Below, one piece after another: positions 1-7,995 of a stretch of 64,000 bases of DNA. This stretch comes from Mycolicibacterium llatzerense (GTDB lineage: Bacteria; Actinomycetota; Actinomycetes; Mycobacteriales; Mycobacteriaceae): the NCBI RefSeq assembly GCF_000878195.1, contig NZ_JXST01000006.1, positions 117,164 to 181,163 of the forward strand, read 5' to 3'. The notes below the pieces were generated by a model. The model saw nothing but the letters and a program-made list of their open reading frames with translations. It ran no database searches and was not told where the DNA came from. How positions within the stretch are numbered: the stretch's first letter is position 1; each line of letters starts with the position of its first letter. The translations under genes were made by a program, and so were the position numbers.

Positions 1-1401
1 GACGTGGTGGCGTTCCTCGACAAGAACCACCCGGCCTGCGTCGAGCTGACCCTGGCCGCGGCGTCGCTGGGTGCCGCCAACGCCATCATCAATTTCCGGC
101 TGGCCGCCGACGAGCTCGACTTCGTGCTGAACGACTGCGGCGCAAAGGTTCTCATCGTCGGAGCTGAGCTTCGCGCAGCTGTCGATAACATCGCCGACAA
201 GCTGACCACCGTCGAACACGTCGTCAGCGTGACGCCCGAGGGTGGCGACGGCGATGAGTACGAGGCGCTCCTGGCCGGCGCGTCACCGGTGGGCCGCTCG
301 TCGGACGTGGAGCCGACCGACGTCTGCATCATCATGTATTCCTCGGGCACCACAGGCCGGCCCAAGGGCGTCGCTCTCACGCAGGCCGCCATGATCGCGC
401 ACACCATCAACGCGTTCTCCGGCTGGCAGATGACCACGGACGACAAGAATCTGGTGGCGATGCCGCTGTTCCACGTCGGCGGCTCGTCGTACATGCAGTA
501 CGGGCTGCACAACGGGGCGCCGAGTTACATGACGCGCGACGCCGATGGGGCGTCGCTCGCCGGTGGCATCCTGGCGGGCGCCAACCGCACATTCCTGGTG
601 CCGGCCGTGCTGGCCAAGGTGCTCGAGACCGGCCCGGACGCGGTGAAGTTGTTCAGCGCCTTGAAGACCTATGCCTATGGGGCGTCGCCGATGCCGCTGC
701 CGCTGCTGCGCCAGGCGTTGCAGGCCTGGCCGGAAACCGAGTTCATCCAGGCCTACGGGTTGACCGAGGTCTGCGGCGTCGTCAGCCGATTGATGCCCGA
801 GGACCACCGCGCCGACAACGAGGAACGGTTGGTCAGCGCCGGTGTGCTGGTGCCCGAGGCTGAGGTGCGGGTGGTCAACCCCGACACCCTCGAAGACGTG
901 GAGCCGGGTGCGCAGGGCGAATTGTGGTTCCGCACACCGACATTGATGAAGGAGTACCTGAACCGGCCGGACGCCACCGCCGAGGCCATCACCGCTGAGG
1001 GCTGGTTCCGCACCGGTGACATCGGTCGCGTCGACGCCGACGGCTACATCTTCGTCGAGGACCGGCTCAAGGACATGATCATCTCCGGCGGCGAGAACAT
1101 CTACTCCATCGAGGTGGAGCGAGTGCTTGCCGAGCACCCCGCGGTGTCCGAGGTCGCGATCATCGGTGTGCCGGACGAGAAGTGGGGCGAGTCCGTGAAA
1201 GCCGTCGTGACGCTTGAGGGTTCGGGAGAAGGTGTGTCGGACTCGGATCTCATTGCCTTCGCCCGTGAGCATCTCGCCGCCTACAAGTGCCCGAAGACCG
1301 TCGACTTCGTCGACGACATGCCCCGCAATCCCACCGGCAAGATTCTGAAGAAGGAACTCCGCAAGCCGTACTGGGAGGGTCGGGACCGCGCCACCGTGTG
1401 A
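1..1401 (+). CDS. Acyl-CoA synthetase (FadD, class I adenylate-forming), 5' truncated by window edge
   Basis: ATP-dependent activation of a fatty or other carboxylic acid to its CoA thioester. The reading frame is open from base 1, so the true start lies upstream; 466 codons are visible. Seen motifs: the P-loop YSSGTTGRPKG near visible residue 112, YGLTE near 251, the TGD and GGENIY signatures, and the C-terminal PRNPTGKILKKEL with the catalytic lysine. The missing part should be only about 30-60 residues for a family of about 500 residues. It converges on the TetR gene. Substrate cannot be read from sequence; FadD8 lies near menC in M. tuberculosis but in another orientation, so orthology is not claimed. 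Confidence 0.9.
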   Translation, partial: DVVAFLDKNHPACVELTLAAASLGAANAIINFRLAADELDFVLNDCGAKVLIVGAELRAAVDNIADKLTTVEHVVSVTPEGGDGDEYEALLAGASPVGRSSDVEPTDVCIIMYSSGTTGRPKGVALTQAAMIAHTINAFSGWQMTTDDKNLVAMPLFHVGGSSYMQYGLHNGAPSYMTRDADGASLAGGILAGANRTFLVPAVLAKVLETGPDAVKLFSALKTYAYGASPMPLPLLRQALQAWPETEFIQAYGLTEVCGVVSRLMPEDHRADNEERLVSAGVLVPEAEVRVVNPDTLEDVEPGAQGELWFRTPTLMKEYLNRPDATAEAITAEGWFRTGDIGRVDADGYIFVEDRLKDMIISGGENIYSIEVERVLAEHPAVSEVAIIGVPDEKWGESVKAVVTLEGSGEGVSDSDLIAFAREHLAAYKCPKTVDFVDDMPRNPTGKILKKELRKPYWEGRDRATV

Positions 1402-1457
1402 GTCAACGCGTTGCCGACCGGGATGGGTCCGTCAAACGTCAAGCGACGCGGGTGGAT

Positions 1458-2114
1458 TCACTCCTGGCGGCCGGCTGCGCGGCCGACGTTTTCAGCAATC
1501 GCGTGAATCGAATGCATCAGGCGTTCTGGCGTAAACGTTTCGGGGTGTTCGAGCAGCAATCTGGCCAGTGCCTCCGCGGTGTCGCGGGTGAGATGTGCGA
1601 TCAGCTCGACGTCGATATCGTCGGCGCCGATGCGGGCCAATTGATGTTCGAGCGCGGACTCGATCTGCCGCCGCACCTGTTCGCGGCCATCGCGGATGGC
1701 TGACAGCACATTGCTCGGCGCGCCTTCGATGGGCAGCAACACCAGCCGGGAAATCTCGGGCTCGTTCGCGACGCTTTCGAGGTAGGTGTGCAAGGCGGCG
1801 GCCACCGCCCCGGGGATGGTGTCGATCTCGGTGGCGGCGTGGATCGCATTGGTCACGCGTTCCGATGTGACGTGTTGGGCCCGTTCCATCAGGGCCAGTT
1901 GCAGTTCGGCCTGCGAGCCGAAGATCTTGTAGCTCACCGATTTGGCGACGCCGGCCCGTTCGGCGATCCGGTCCATCGACGTACCCGGCCAGCCGACCTC
2001 CGCGACGAGGCTGAACGCGGCGTCAAGGATTTGCTCTCGGCGGACCTCGACGGGCTGGCGTGCGGCATACCGTCTGCGTGGACTGGAATCTGGATCCGTG
2101 GTCGCCATGGACAT
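1458..2114 (-). CDS. TetR/AcrR-family transcriptional regulator
   Basis: A 218-residue one-component regulator. The N-terminal helix-turn-helix (about residues 25-72) reads RREQILDAAFSLVAEVGW then MDRIAERAGVAKSVSYKIF, which is canonical TetR. The helical remainder is the ligand/dimer domain and gives no ligand. It is divergent from the alpha/beta hydrolase, with a palindromic element between them, so autoregulation and control of the hydrolase and menC are plausible but inferred. The start shown is the first of two in-frame ATGs (2114 and 2108); either could be used. Confidence 0.92.
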   Translation of the reverse strand: MSMATTDPDSSPRRRYAARQPVEVRREQILDAAFSLVAEVGWPGTSMDRIAERAGVAKSVSYKIFGSQAELQLALMERAQHVTSERVTNAIHAATEIDTIPGAVAAALHTYLESVANEPEISRLVLLPIEGAPSNVLSAIRDGREQVRRQIESALEHQLARIGADDIDVELIAHLTRDTAEALARLLLEHPETFTPERLMHSIHAIAENVGRAAGRQE

Positions 2115-2115
2115 A

Positions 2116-2149
2116 AATGTACCTCATGGAATATTCTGATAAGTACATT
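2116..2149. promoter_or_regulatory. Candidate TetR operator in divergent promoter region
   Basis: Inverted arms AATGTAC (2116-2122) and GTACATT (2143-2149) flank a second small palindrome, GAATATTC. The AT-rich block stands out from the GC-rich surroundings, directly before the TetR start and 50 bp before the hydrolase gene. Symmetry and position are seen; binding by the adjacent regulator is inferred. Confidence 0.5.
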
Positions 2150-2198
2150 CATGGCGGCCTGATGAGCGCTGCCGCGAGCCTCAATCAAGGGAGACACC

Positions 2199-3032
2199 AT
2201 GGCGACGTTCCGCTGGGAAGGCCTGTCGATGGCATATGACCACGCCGGGTCAGGCGACCCGATCGTTCTTCTGCACAACCTCGGCGGAAACCGCACCATC
2301 TGGCAGGCCCAGTTCGACTCGTTGGCCCAGACCAACAGCGTGTACGCCCTGGACTGGCCGGGCTACGGCGAGTCCGACGTCCCTATCGACGGCTACACGA
2401 TCGAGAACCATCAACGGCTGCTGGCCGCATTCATCGACAGTCACCAGCTTCGCGGCCTGACGCTGGTGGGCAATTGTTTCGGCAGTGCGATGGCGCTGAT
2501 CTACGCGCGCCGCAACCCTCAGGATGTCCGGGCCTTGGTGCTGGTGAACCCTCTGACTGGCGCAACCTTGCGGCCGACCATGTCGGGCTGGGCCGCCCGG
2601 CTGCTACGCAAGATTCCACTTGCATCGCTTGGTGGAGTGATCCGCCTGCCTGCTGCGGTAGCCGCGCTCGTGCTTCGCGAGCAGCTCGGGGTCAGGGGCC
2701 GGCGAATGAGTGCCGCGACGTTCGCGCCGCTACGTCAGCGCTGGACCAGCACCGGCGCGCTGCGGCCCGTCGCGGCGATCCTGCCCGAGTTGCCCCGGCT
2801 GTCCGAACTCGACAGCTTCGAGCCCGACAGCGACTTTCCGCCGATCACCACGATCTGGGGTGCGCAGAATCGAGTGTTGTCCGCCGCGGCAGGTGCGCGG
2901 CTCAACACCACGCTGTCCCCGCAGCACGCGTTGACCCTCTCCGAGTCGGGGCACCTTGCCATGATCGAGGACCCCGAACCGATCATCCGGGCCATCGAGG
3001 CCGCGGCCGGCTCTCGGCAGGCCGCGCACTGA
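2199..3032 (+). CDS. Alpha/beta hydrolase with Cys in the nucleophile position
   Basis: A 277-residue alpha/beta hydrolase fold protein. The oxyanion-region motif LLHNLGGNRTIW lies near residue 24 and DWPGYGESD near 52. The nucleophile elbow is GNCFG with Cys93, not the usual Ser. The loop that normally carries the acid reads WGAQNRV, with Asn224 where many relatives have Asp. The histidine is His252 (SGHLAMIEDP). Catalysis may therefore differ from a standard esterase. An RBS (GGGAGA) precedes the ATG. The gene ends 12 bp before menC, suggesting one transcript. A role as MenH-type synthase is possible from context but unsupported by the altered triad. Confidence 0.88.
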   Translation: MATFRWEGLSMAYDHAGSGDPIVLLHNLGGNRTIWQAQFDSLAQTNSVYALDWPGYGESDVPIDGYTIENHQRLLAAFIDSHQLRGLTLVGNCFGSAMALIYARRNPQDVRALVLVNPLTGATLRPTMSGWAARLLRKIPLASLGGVIRLPAAVAALVLREQLGVRGRRMSAATFAPLRQRWTSTGALRPVAAILPELPRLSELDSFEPDSDFPPITTIWGAQNRVLSAAAGARLNTTLSPQHALTLSESGHLAMIEDPEPIIRAIEAAAGSRQAAH

Positions 3033-3044
3033 CAGAATGAGCGG

Positions 3045-4004
3045 ATGCGGCCGGACCTGGACGAACTGCTCGAGCGTCTGCACGTCGTCGCGCTGCCGAT
3101 GCGGGTCCGGTTCCGCGGCATCGACGTTCGTGAAGTCGCGCTGATCGACGGGCCCTGCGGCTGGGGTGAGTTCGGCGCGTTCGTCGAGTACGGCCCGGCC
3201 GAAGCGGCGCACTGGCTCGCATCCGGTATCGAGGCGGCGTACGCACCGTCGCCGGTGCCGGTGCGCGACCGTATCCCGATCAACGCCACCGTGCCGGCGG
3301 TCGAGGCGGCGCGGGTGCCCGAGGTGCTGGCCCGCTTCCCGGGCGCCCGCACCGCCAAGGTGAAGGTGGCCGAACCGGGCCAGACGTTGGCCGACGACGT
3401 GGCGCGCGTCGAAGCCGTCCGCGCCCTGGTGCCCGTCGTGCGCGTGGACGCCAACGGTGGTTGGACCGTCGCGCAAGCGGTGGCGGCGGCGCATGCACTG
3501 ACCGCCTCGGGGCCACTCGAGTACCTGGAACAACCGTGCGCGACGGTGCCGGAACTGGCCGAATTGCGGCGTCTGGTCGACGTGCCGGTGGCGGCCGACG
3601 AGTCCATCCGCAAGGCCTCGGACCCGTTGCGGGTCGTACGTGAGCGGGCGGCCGACGTCGCGGTGGTCAAGGTCGCGCCGCTGGGCGGCGTGACGCGACT
3701 GTTGGCGGTGGCGGCGGAGATCGACATCCCGATCGTGGTGTCGAGTGCCTTGGATTCCGGGGTCGGCATGACCCGGGGGCTGCTGGCCGCCGGCTGCCTG
3801 CCGACGCTGCAACACGCGTGTGGGCTGGGTACCGGCGGGCTGTTCGTCGAAGACGTGGCCGCGGTGTCGCCGCCGGTCGACGGCTTCCTGCCCGTCGGCC
3901 CGGTGGTGCCTGACCCGGCCAGGCTGACGGGTTTGGCGGCCGCACCCGCGCGCCGGGACTGGTGGATCGAGCGGGTCCGGCAGTGCTACCCGCTGCTCGG
4001 TTAG
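3045..4004 (+). CDS. menC: o-Succinylbenzoate synthase
   Basis: Enolase-superfamily enzyme that dehydrates SHCHC to o-succinylbenzoate in menaquinone synthesis. Its 319 residues resemble the short actinobacterial MenC. The barrel carries TAKVKV (catalytic Lys region), VRVDANGGW (metal Asp), EYLEQPC (metal Glu), VAADES and VVKVAPLGG. M. tuberculosis Rv0553 is the expected ortholog. It follows the Cys-type hydrolase closely and is separated from bpoC and menD by a 12-kb block that is absent between these genes in M. tuberculosis. Its stop codon lies in the palindrome shared with the convergent methyltransferase. Confidence 0.93.
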   Translation: MRPDLDELLERLHVVALPMRVRFRGIDVREVALIDGPCGWGEFGAFVEYGPAEAAHWLASGIEAAYAPSPVPVRDRIPINATVPAVEAARVPEVLARFPGARTAKVKVAEPGQTLADDVARVEAVRALVPVVRVDANGGWTVAQAVAAAHALTASGPLEYLEQPCATVPELAELRRLVDVPVAADESIRKASDPLRVVRERAADVAVVKVAPLGGVTRLLAVAAEIDIPIVVSSALDSGVGMTRGLLAAGCLPTLQHACGLGTGGLFVEDVAAVSPPVDGFLPVGPVVPDPARLTGLAAAPARRDWWIERVRQCYPLLG

Positions 4005-4018
4005 GCCCGGCCTAACCG
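3998..4018. terminator. Bidirectional hairpin between menC and the methyltransferase
   Basis: A perfect palindrome, CGGTTAGGCC-C-GGCCTAACCG. The menC TAG (4002-4004) lies in the left arm and the methyltransferase TAG (4012-4014 on the minus strand) in the right arm. There is no U-tract, which is common for mycobacterial hairpins. Terminator function is inferred from the convergent arrangement. Confidence 0.6.
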
Positions 4019-4821
4019 AATTCGACGAGCGTCACCGGTGCCCGGAAGCGGGCCAACCCCGGCAACCGGTAGGACTGCCGGTTGACCCACCGCACGACCT
4101 TGCCCCGCCCGGCCGGATAGCGCAGTTCGCGCACCGCACGGACACCGGGGATGGATCGCAGCCTCGGGTACTGGTCGGCGGTGAACCAGAAGGGCATCGG
4201 GGGCGACGTGTAGTGCTCGCTGAGCCGGAAGCCCCGCCGCTGCGAATGTCGGCTCATGAATCGGGGCACGCTGTCAAAGACCAACTGGCCCTTGGGGAAA
4301 CGTTCGGCGCACGCCGCGATCAGGTGGAACACGACGTCCGCGGTCAGATACTGGAACAAGCCTTCGGCGGTGATCAGCACGCCGTCAGTGGGGTCGACGA
4401 CGTCCATCCAGGAGTGGTCCAGCGCGGACTGAGCGCACTGCGCGAGTCGGTCAGACGTCGGGAGCAACTGCTGCCGGAGCCGGATGATCGGCTCCAAATC
4501 CACTGACAGCCAGGTAATTTCACCGTTGTCGACGCGCCAGAAACTGGTCTGCAGTCCCTCCGCCAAGGCGACCACGGTCGCGCGCGGGTGGCCCGCCACG
4601 TAGTCGCGCGTGATCTCGTCGAACACCAGCGCCCGCAGCGCGGTGGCCTGATGCGTGCGGCCGAAATGTTGGTAGTCGTAGTCGAGGCCGTCGCGCAGGG
4701 CGATCGCCATCGGGTCATCGATGATGCCATCGGGGCGGCAGGCCTCGGTGGCGCGTTGGTGCAAAGTGAGCAGTGCGGTTTCGGATACGCCGTCGAGATG
4801 GCGGGCGTCGATGACTGACAT
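4012..4821 (-). CDS. SAM-dependent methyltransferase, leucine carboxymethyltransferase/TcmP-like family
   Basis: A 269-residue class I methyltransferase of the PPM/TcmP O-methyltransferase group. Typical signatures are VVALAEGLQTSFWRVDN (SAM loop), WLSVDLEP (acidic residue binding the ribose), LLITAEGLFQYL and FDSVPRFM. The start MSVIDARHLDG at 4821 is preferred because an upstream in-frame extension to 4983 overlaps the PPE gene start and looks non-coding. Substrate is unknown. It lies directly upstream of and divergent from the INLP-type operon; a link to that pathway is not shown. Confidence 0.85.
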   Translation of the reverse strand: MSVIDARHLDGVSETALLTLHQRATEACRPDGIIDDPMAIALRDGLDYDYQHFGRTHQATALRALVFDEITRDYVAGHPRATVVALAEGLQTSFWRVDNGEITWLSVDLEPIIRLRQQLLPTSDRLAQCAQSALDHSWMDVVDPTDGVLITAEGLFQYLTADVVFHLIAACAERFPKGQLVFDSVPRFMSRHSQRRGFRLSEHYTSPPMPFWFTADQYPRLRSIPGVRAVRELRYPAGRGKVVRWVNRQSYRLPGLARFRAPVTLVEFG

Positions 4822-4973
4822 GGCTCCACCGTACGTCCGGCGATATCGCGTCGGCAGCAGCGGCCCCGAGAACCGCATTTCCCGGAGTGCCGCGATACCG
4901 GCTGTGGCATAGGAGATTTCGGCAGAACCAGATGACCGGGAACTTTGTCGATGCGGCGCCCGACTAGCTATCA

Positions 4974-6428
4974 GTGACTGCACCGATTTGGCTGGCGCTA
5001 CCGCCGGAAGTGCACTCGGCGTTGCTGACAGCCGGCCCGGGGCCGGGTTCGTTGCTGGGTGCCGCCGCGCAATGGCAACAGCTGAGCGTGCAATACAGCC
5101 AGGCGGCCGCCGAGTTGTCGGCCATCTTGGCCGACGTGCACGCGAGTAGTTGGGAGGGGCTCAGCGCTGTCCAGTACGTCGCCGCGCATGTGCCGTACCT
5201 GGCCTGGTTGGAGGAGTCTGCCGTGGCGACGGCAGCCACAGCGGCGCAGCATGAGACGGTGGCCGCCGCCTATGGCACCGCTGTTGCGACCATGCCGACG
5301 CTGGTGGAATTGGCGGCCAACCATGTGACGAATGCCGCACTGGTGGCGACGAACTTCTTCGGTCTCAACACAATTCCCATCGCGATCAACGAGGCCGACT
5401 ACGCGCGCATGTGGATGCAGGCGGCCGACACCATGATCGTCTACCAAGCGGTGACGGAGGTGGCCACGGCGGCGGTGCCGCCCGCGCAGCCGGCGCCGCG
5501 CATCGTCGCGCCCGGTGGGGAAGCCCGGAACCCGCTGTCGAACCCGCCCACCGCACCGAGCCAACCGCTGAGCGACCTGTGGCAATTCATCTCGCAGCTC
5601 GGTACCACAGGCCAGGTCGACCAGCTGCTCGAGAACTTCACGCGCTTCTTCGAGCAGCTGGGCTTCAACCCCGCCACCTCCGCAGTACTGGCCCTGGTGG
5701 CACTGACGCTCTACGACATGCTCTGGTACCCGTACTACGCGTCCTATGCGCTGCTGCTGGCCCCGTTCTTCGCGCCGGCACTCAGTGCTCTCGCTGCGCT
5801 GGCCCTGGTGAAATCGCCGCTGCCGGCGGCCGCGGAACCCGCGCCGGTGCCTGCCGAACGCCCCGCCGTCCAGCCTGCCGCCCCGGCGCGTGCCCAAGCC
5901 ACCCCGCTCGTCCCCGGCATCCACGTTGGATTGCCGCAGGCCACCGGGCCTTCCGCCCCGGCGCCGACCACCGCTGGCGCCGGTAGTCCCGCGCCGGCGC
6001 CCAATGTGGTCTATGCGGTACCCGCGCTGCCCCGGCCCGGGGTGGGGCCGGGGCCGGAATCCGGCAGCGAATCGCCCGACATCACCACCGACAGCTTCAG
6101 TGCTGCGGCGGCCGCTCGTGCGGTAGCTGTCGCCCGTGACCGGGTCAGGCGGGTGAGCCGACGCCGGCGCGGAGCCCGCGGCTATCGCGACGAACTACCC
6201 GACATGAAAGCAGATATGACTGGTACCGAAGACAATTCGCCGGGCTCGCCCGTCATCGCAGCCGGTGCGCACGGCGCCGGTCCGATCGGGCTCACCGGCG
6301 TGGTGACCCCGACGAGCGCCGCACCGACCGGAATGGTGGAACGGATGTCGGCGGGCGGGAGCCCGTCGACCCCGCTGCTTCCGGCCACCTGGAGCTCGGA
6401 TGCGGAGGATCGGCGTGAGCAGCGATAG
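4974..6428 (+). CDS. PPE family protein, PPE-PPW subgroup (PPE1 position)
   Basis: A 484-residue PPE protein. The N-terminal ~175 residues are the PPE domain: PIWLALPPEVHSALL, the SSWEG WxG-type turn and PYLAWLEE. A middle segment (about 205-270) is hydrophobic, then a long Pro/Ala linker. The end has GPIGLTG and PLLPATW, corresponding to the GFxGT-like and PxxPxxW marks of the PPW subgroup. PPE proteins are ESX (type VII) substrates, normally paired with a PE partner; no PE gene is adjacent. It occupies the position of PPE1 (Rv0096), first in the INLP locus, where a role at the cell surface or in metal uptake has been proposed. The start is GTG. Confidence 0.9.
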   Translation: MTAPIWLALPPEVHSALLTAGPGPGSLLGAAAQWQQLSVQYSQAAAELSAILADVHASSWEGLSAVQYVAAHVPYLAWLEESAVATAATAAQHETVAAAYGTAVATMPTLVELAANHVTNAALVATNFFGLNTIPIAINEADYARMWMQAADTMIVYQAVTEVATAAVPPAQPAPRIVAPGGEARNPLSNPPTAPSQPLSDLWQFISQLGTTGQVDQLLENFTRFFEQLGFNPATSAVLALVALTLYDMLWYPYYASYALLLAPFFAPALSALAALALVKSPLPAAAEPAPVPAERPAVQPAAPARAQATPLVPGIHVGLPQATGPSAPAPTTAGAGSPAPAPNVVYAVPALPRPGVGPGPESGSESPDITTDSFSAAAAARAVAVARDRVRRVSRRRRGARGYRDELPDMKADMTGTEDNSPGSPVIAAGAHGAGPIGLTGVVTPTSAAPTGMVERMSAGGSPSTPLLPATWSSDAEDRREQR

Positions 6429-6577
6429 CACGAATTGTCCAGGGGCGCGGAACTTTTCTTCGCATCCCGGCGACTACATCAATTGAAGGCAGAAACGACA
6501 ATGATCTTCTGCGTTGTGGGGCAACGGATTTCAATGCCATGTCAGCGCAGTGCAGCAAACTTGGTGGAGGTACGTCG

Positions 6578-7447
6578 GTGACACTCAATGTGCAGGGGCG
6601 AGGGCTCGGAGCGCAGGTCGTTGGAATCGACCCGAACAACCTGAGCAACATCTCGGCCGACGAACTCCGCGAAATCGTCTACGAGAACAAGCTTGTCGTC
6701 CTGAAGGGACTGCATCTGACGCCGGTGCAGTTCATCGAGCTCGGCCGGATTCTCGGTGAGATCGTCACGTACTACGAGCCCGTATACCACCACAGCGAGC
6801 ATCCGGAGATCTTCGTCTCATCCACGGAGGAGGGTCAGGGTGTGCCGCGCACGGGTGCGTTCTGGCACATCGACTACATGTTCATGCCGGAGCCGTTCGC
6901 GTTCTCCATGGTGATGCCGTTGACGGTGCCGGGAGCCGACCGCGGTACGTACTTCATCGACCTCAACAAGGTGTGGGAATCCTTGCCGCCGGCACAGCAG
7001 GAGCCGGTGCGGGGGACCTTCAGCACGCATGATCCGCGGCGCCACATCAAGATTCGCCCCGGAGACGTCTACAAGCCGATCGGCGAGGTGTGGGATGAGA
7101 TCAACCGCACGACGCCACCGATCAAGTGGCCGACGGTGATCCGGCACCCGCACACCGGCCAGGAAATCCTCTACATCTGCTCCACCGGCACCAGCAAGAT
7201 CGAAGACGGCGAAGGCGAGGTGCTCGACCAGTCGGTACTGCACGAACTCCTCGCTGCCACCGGCCAGCTCGACGCGGACTTCGCATCTCCGTTCATCCAT
7301 GCGCAGCACTATGAGGTCGGCGACATCATCTTGTGGGACAACAGGGCGTTGATCCACCGGGCAAAGCACGGCACCGCGGCGGGGACGCTGACGACGTACC
7401 GGTTGACCATGCTCGACGGTCTGGCGACGCCGGGGCACGCGGCATGA
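6578..7447 (+). CDS. TauD-like non-heme Fe(II) oxidase/decarboxylase of isonitrile lipopeptide synthesis (Rv0097/MmaE-like)
   Basis: Fe(II)/2-oxoglutarate-type oxygenase which, in the characterised INLP pathways, oxidises an N-carboxymethyl beta-amino acyl intermediate to the isonitrile. The facial triad is visible: His97 and Asp99 in FWHIDYMF, and distal His260 in ALIHRAKHG. Starting at GTG 6578, with RBS GGTGGAGG just upstream, gives 289 residues, the length recalled for Rv0097; an upstream ATG at 6539 has no good RBS. The stop overlaps the thioesterase start by 4 nt (ATGA). It follows the PPE gene after about 150 bp, which probably holds an RBS and possibly an internal promoter. Confidence 0.9.
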   Translation: MTLNVQGRGLGAQVVGIDPNNLSNISADELREIVYENKLVVLKGLHLTPVQFIELGRILGEIVTYYEPVYHHSEHPEIFVSSTEEGQGVPRTGAFWHIDYMFMPEPFAFSMVMPLTVPGADRGTYFIDLNKVWESLPPAQQEPVRGTFSTHDPRRHIKIRPGDVYKPIGEVWDEINRTTPPIKWPTVIRHPHTGQEILYICSTGTSKIEDGEGEVLDQSVLHELLAATGQLDADFASPFIHAQHYEVGDIILWDNRALIHRAKHGTAAGTLTTYRLTMLDGLATPGHAA

Positions 7448-7995
7448 GCACCACGGAACTGACCTCGCCGATGGGTGCGGCGGAATCGGCTGGCACTGAG
7501 CAGATTCCGGAAGAACTCCTGACCAGAGTGCTGGAGCCGTATGCGTACAAGGGTTGCCGGTATCTCACGGACGCGACGTACCGCGCCGCCGGCGATTCGA
7601 TGTACGCGACCGGGAATTTCAGCATTCCGGAGTCGGTGTACATCCGCAGCACCGGACATTTCAACGCCGTCGAACTGGTGCTGTGCTTCAACCAGCTTGC
7701 GTACTCCGCGTTCGCGCCGGCGGTGCGACGCGGCGAGATCGACGGGTTTCGGGGCTGGTCGATCGACGACTATTTCGAGAACCAGTTGTCCAGCATGCTG
7801 ATCCGGTCCACCGCGTCGCGCTACAAGCGACAGATCGATGCGGGCAAGTTCTCCGCCCGGCTGACGTGCGAGGGCATCGAGGTCGTCGAGCGGTCTTGGC
7901 GGTACTTGAAAGTCCCTTGCGCCATCGAGTTTTACGACGACCACGGCGGATCCGCCTTCGGCGAGTTCGAACTCGCGATCCTCAACATCCCGTGA
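7444..7995 (+). CDS. fcoT: FcoT-like thioesterase (Rv0098/MmaD-like)
   Basis: A 183-residue hot-dog-fold thioesterase family member, the length of M. tuberculosis FcoT (Rv0098). In INLP pathways this protein acts with the ligase/ACP pair and is linked to adding glycine to the beta position of an alpha,beta-unsaturated acyl-ACP, forming the N-carboxymethyl precursor of the isonitrile. Characteristic stretches are YKGCRYL, GNFSIPESVYI and HFNAVELVLCFNQL. It overlaps both neighbours by ATGA/GTGA junctions, so translation is probably coupled. Confidence 0.88.
   Translation: MSTTELTSPMGAAESAGTEQIPEELLTRVLEPYAYKGCRYLTDATYRAAGDSMYATGNFSIPESVYIRSTGHFNAVELVLCFNQLAYSAFAPAVRRGEIDGFRGWSIDDYFENQLSSMLIRSTASRYKRQIDAGKFSARLTCEGIEVVERSWRYLKVPCAIEFYDDHGGSAFGEFELAILNIP

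Noticed and set aside
283..1272. Long minus-strand open frame opposite the acyl-CoA synthetase
   Set aside because: Composition is His/Arg/Gly-rich as in shadow frames of high-GC genes; the opposite frame carries all family motifs.
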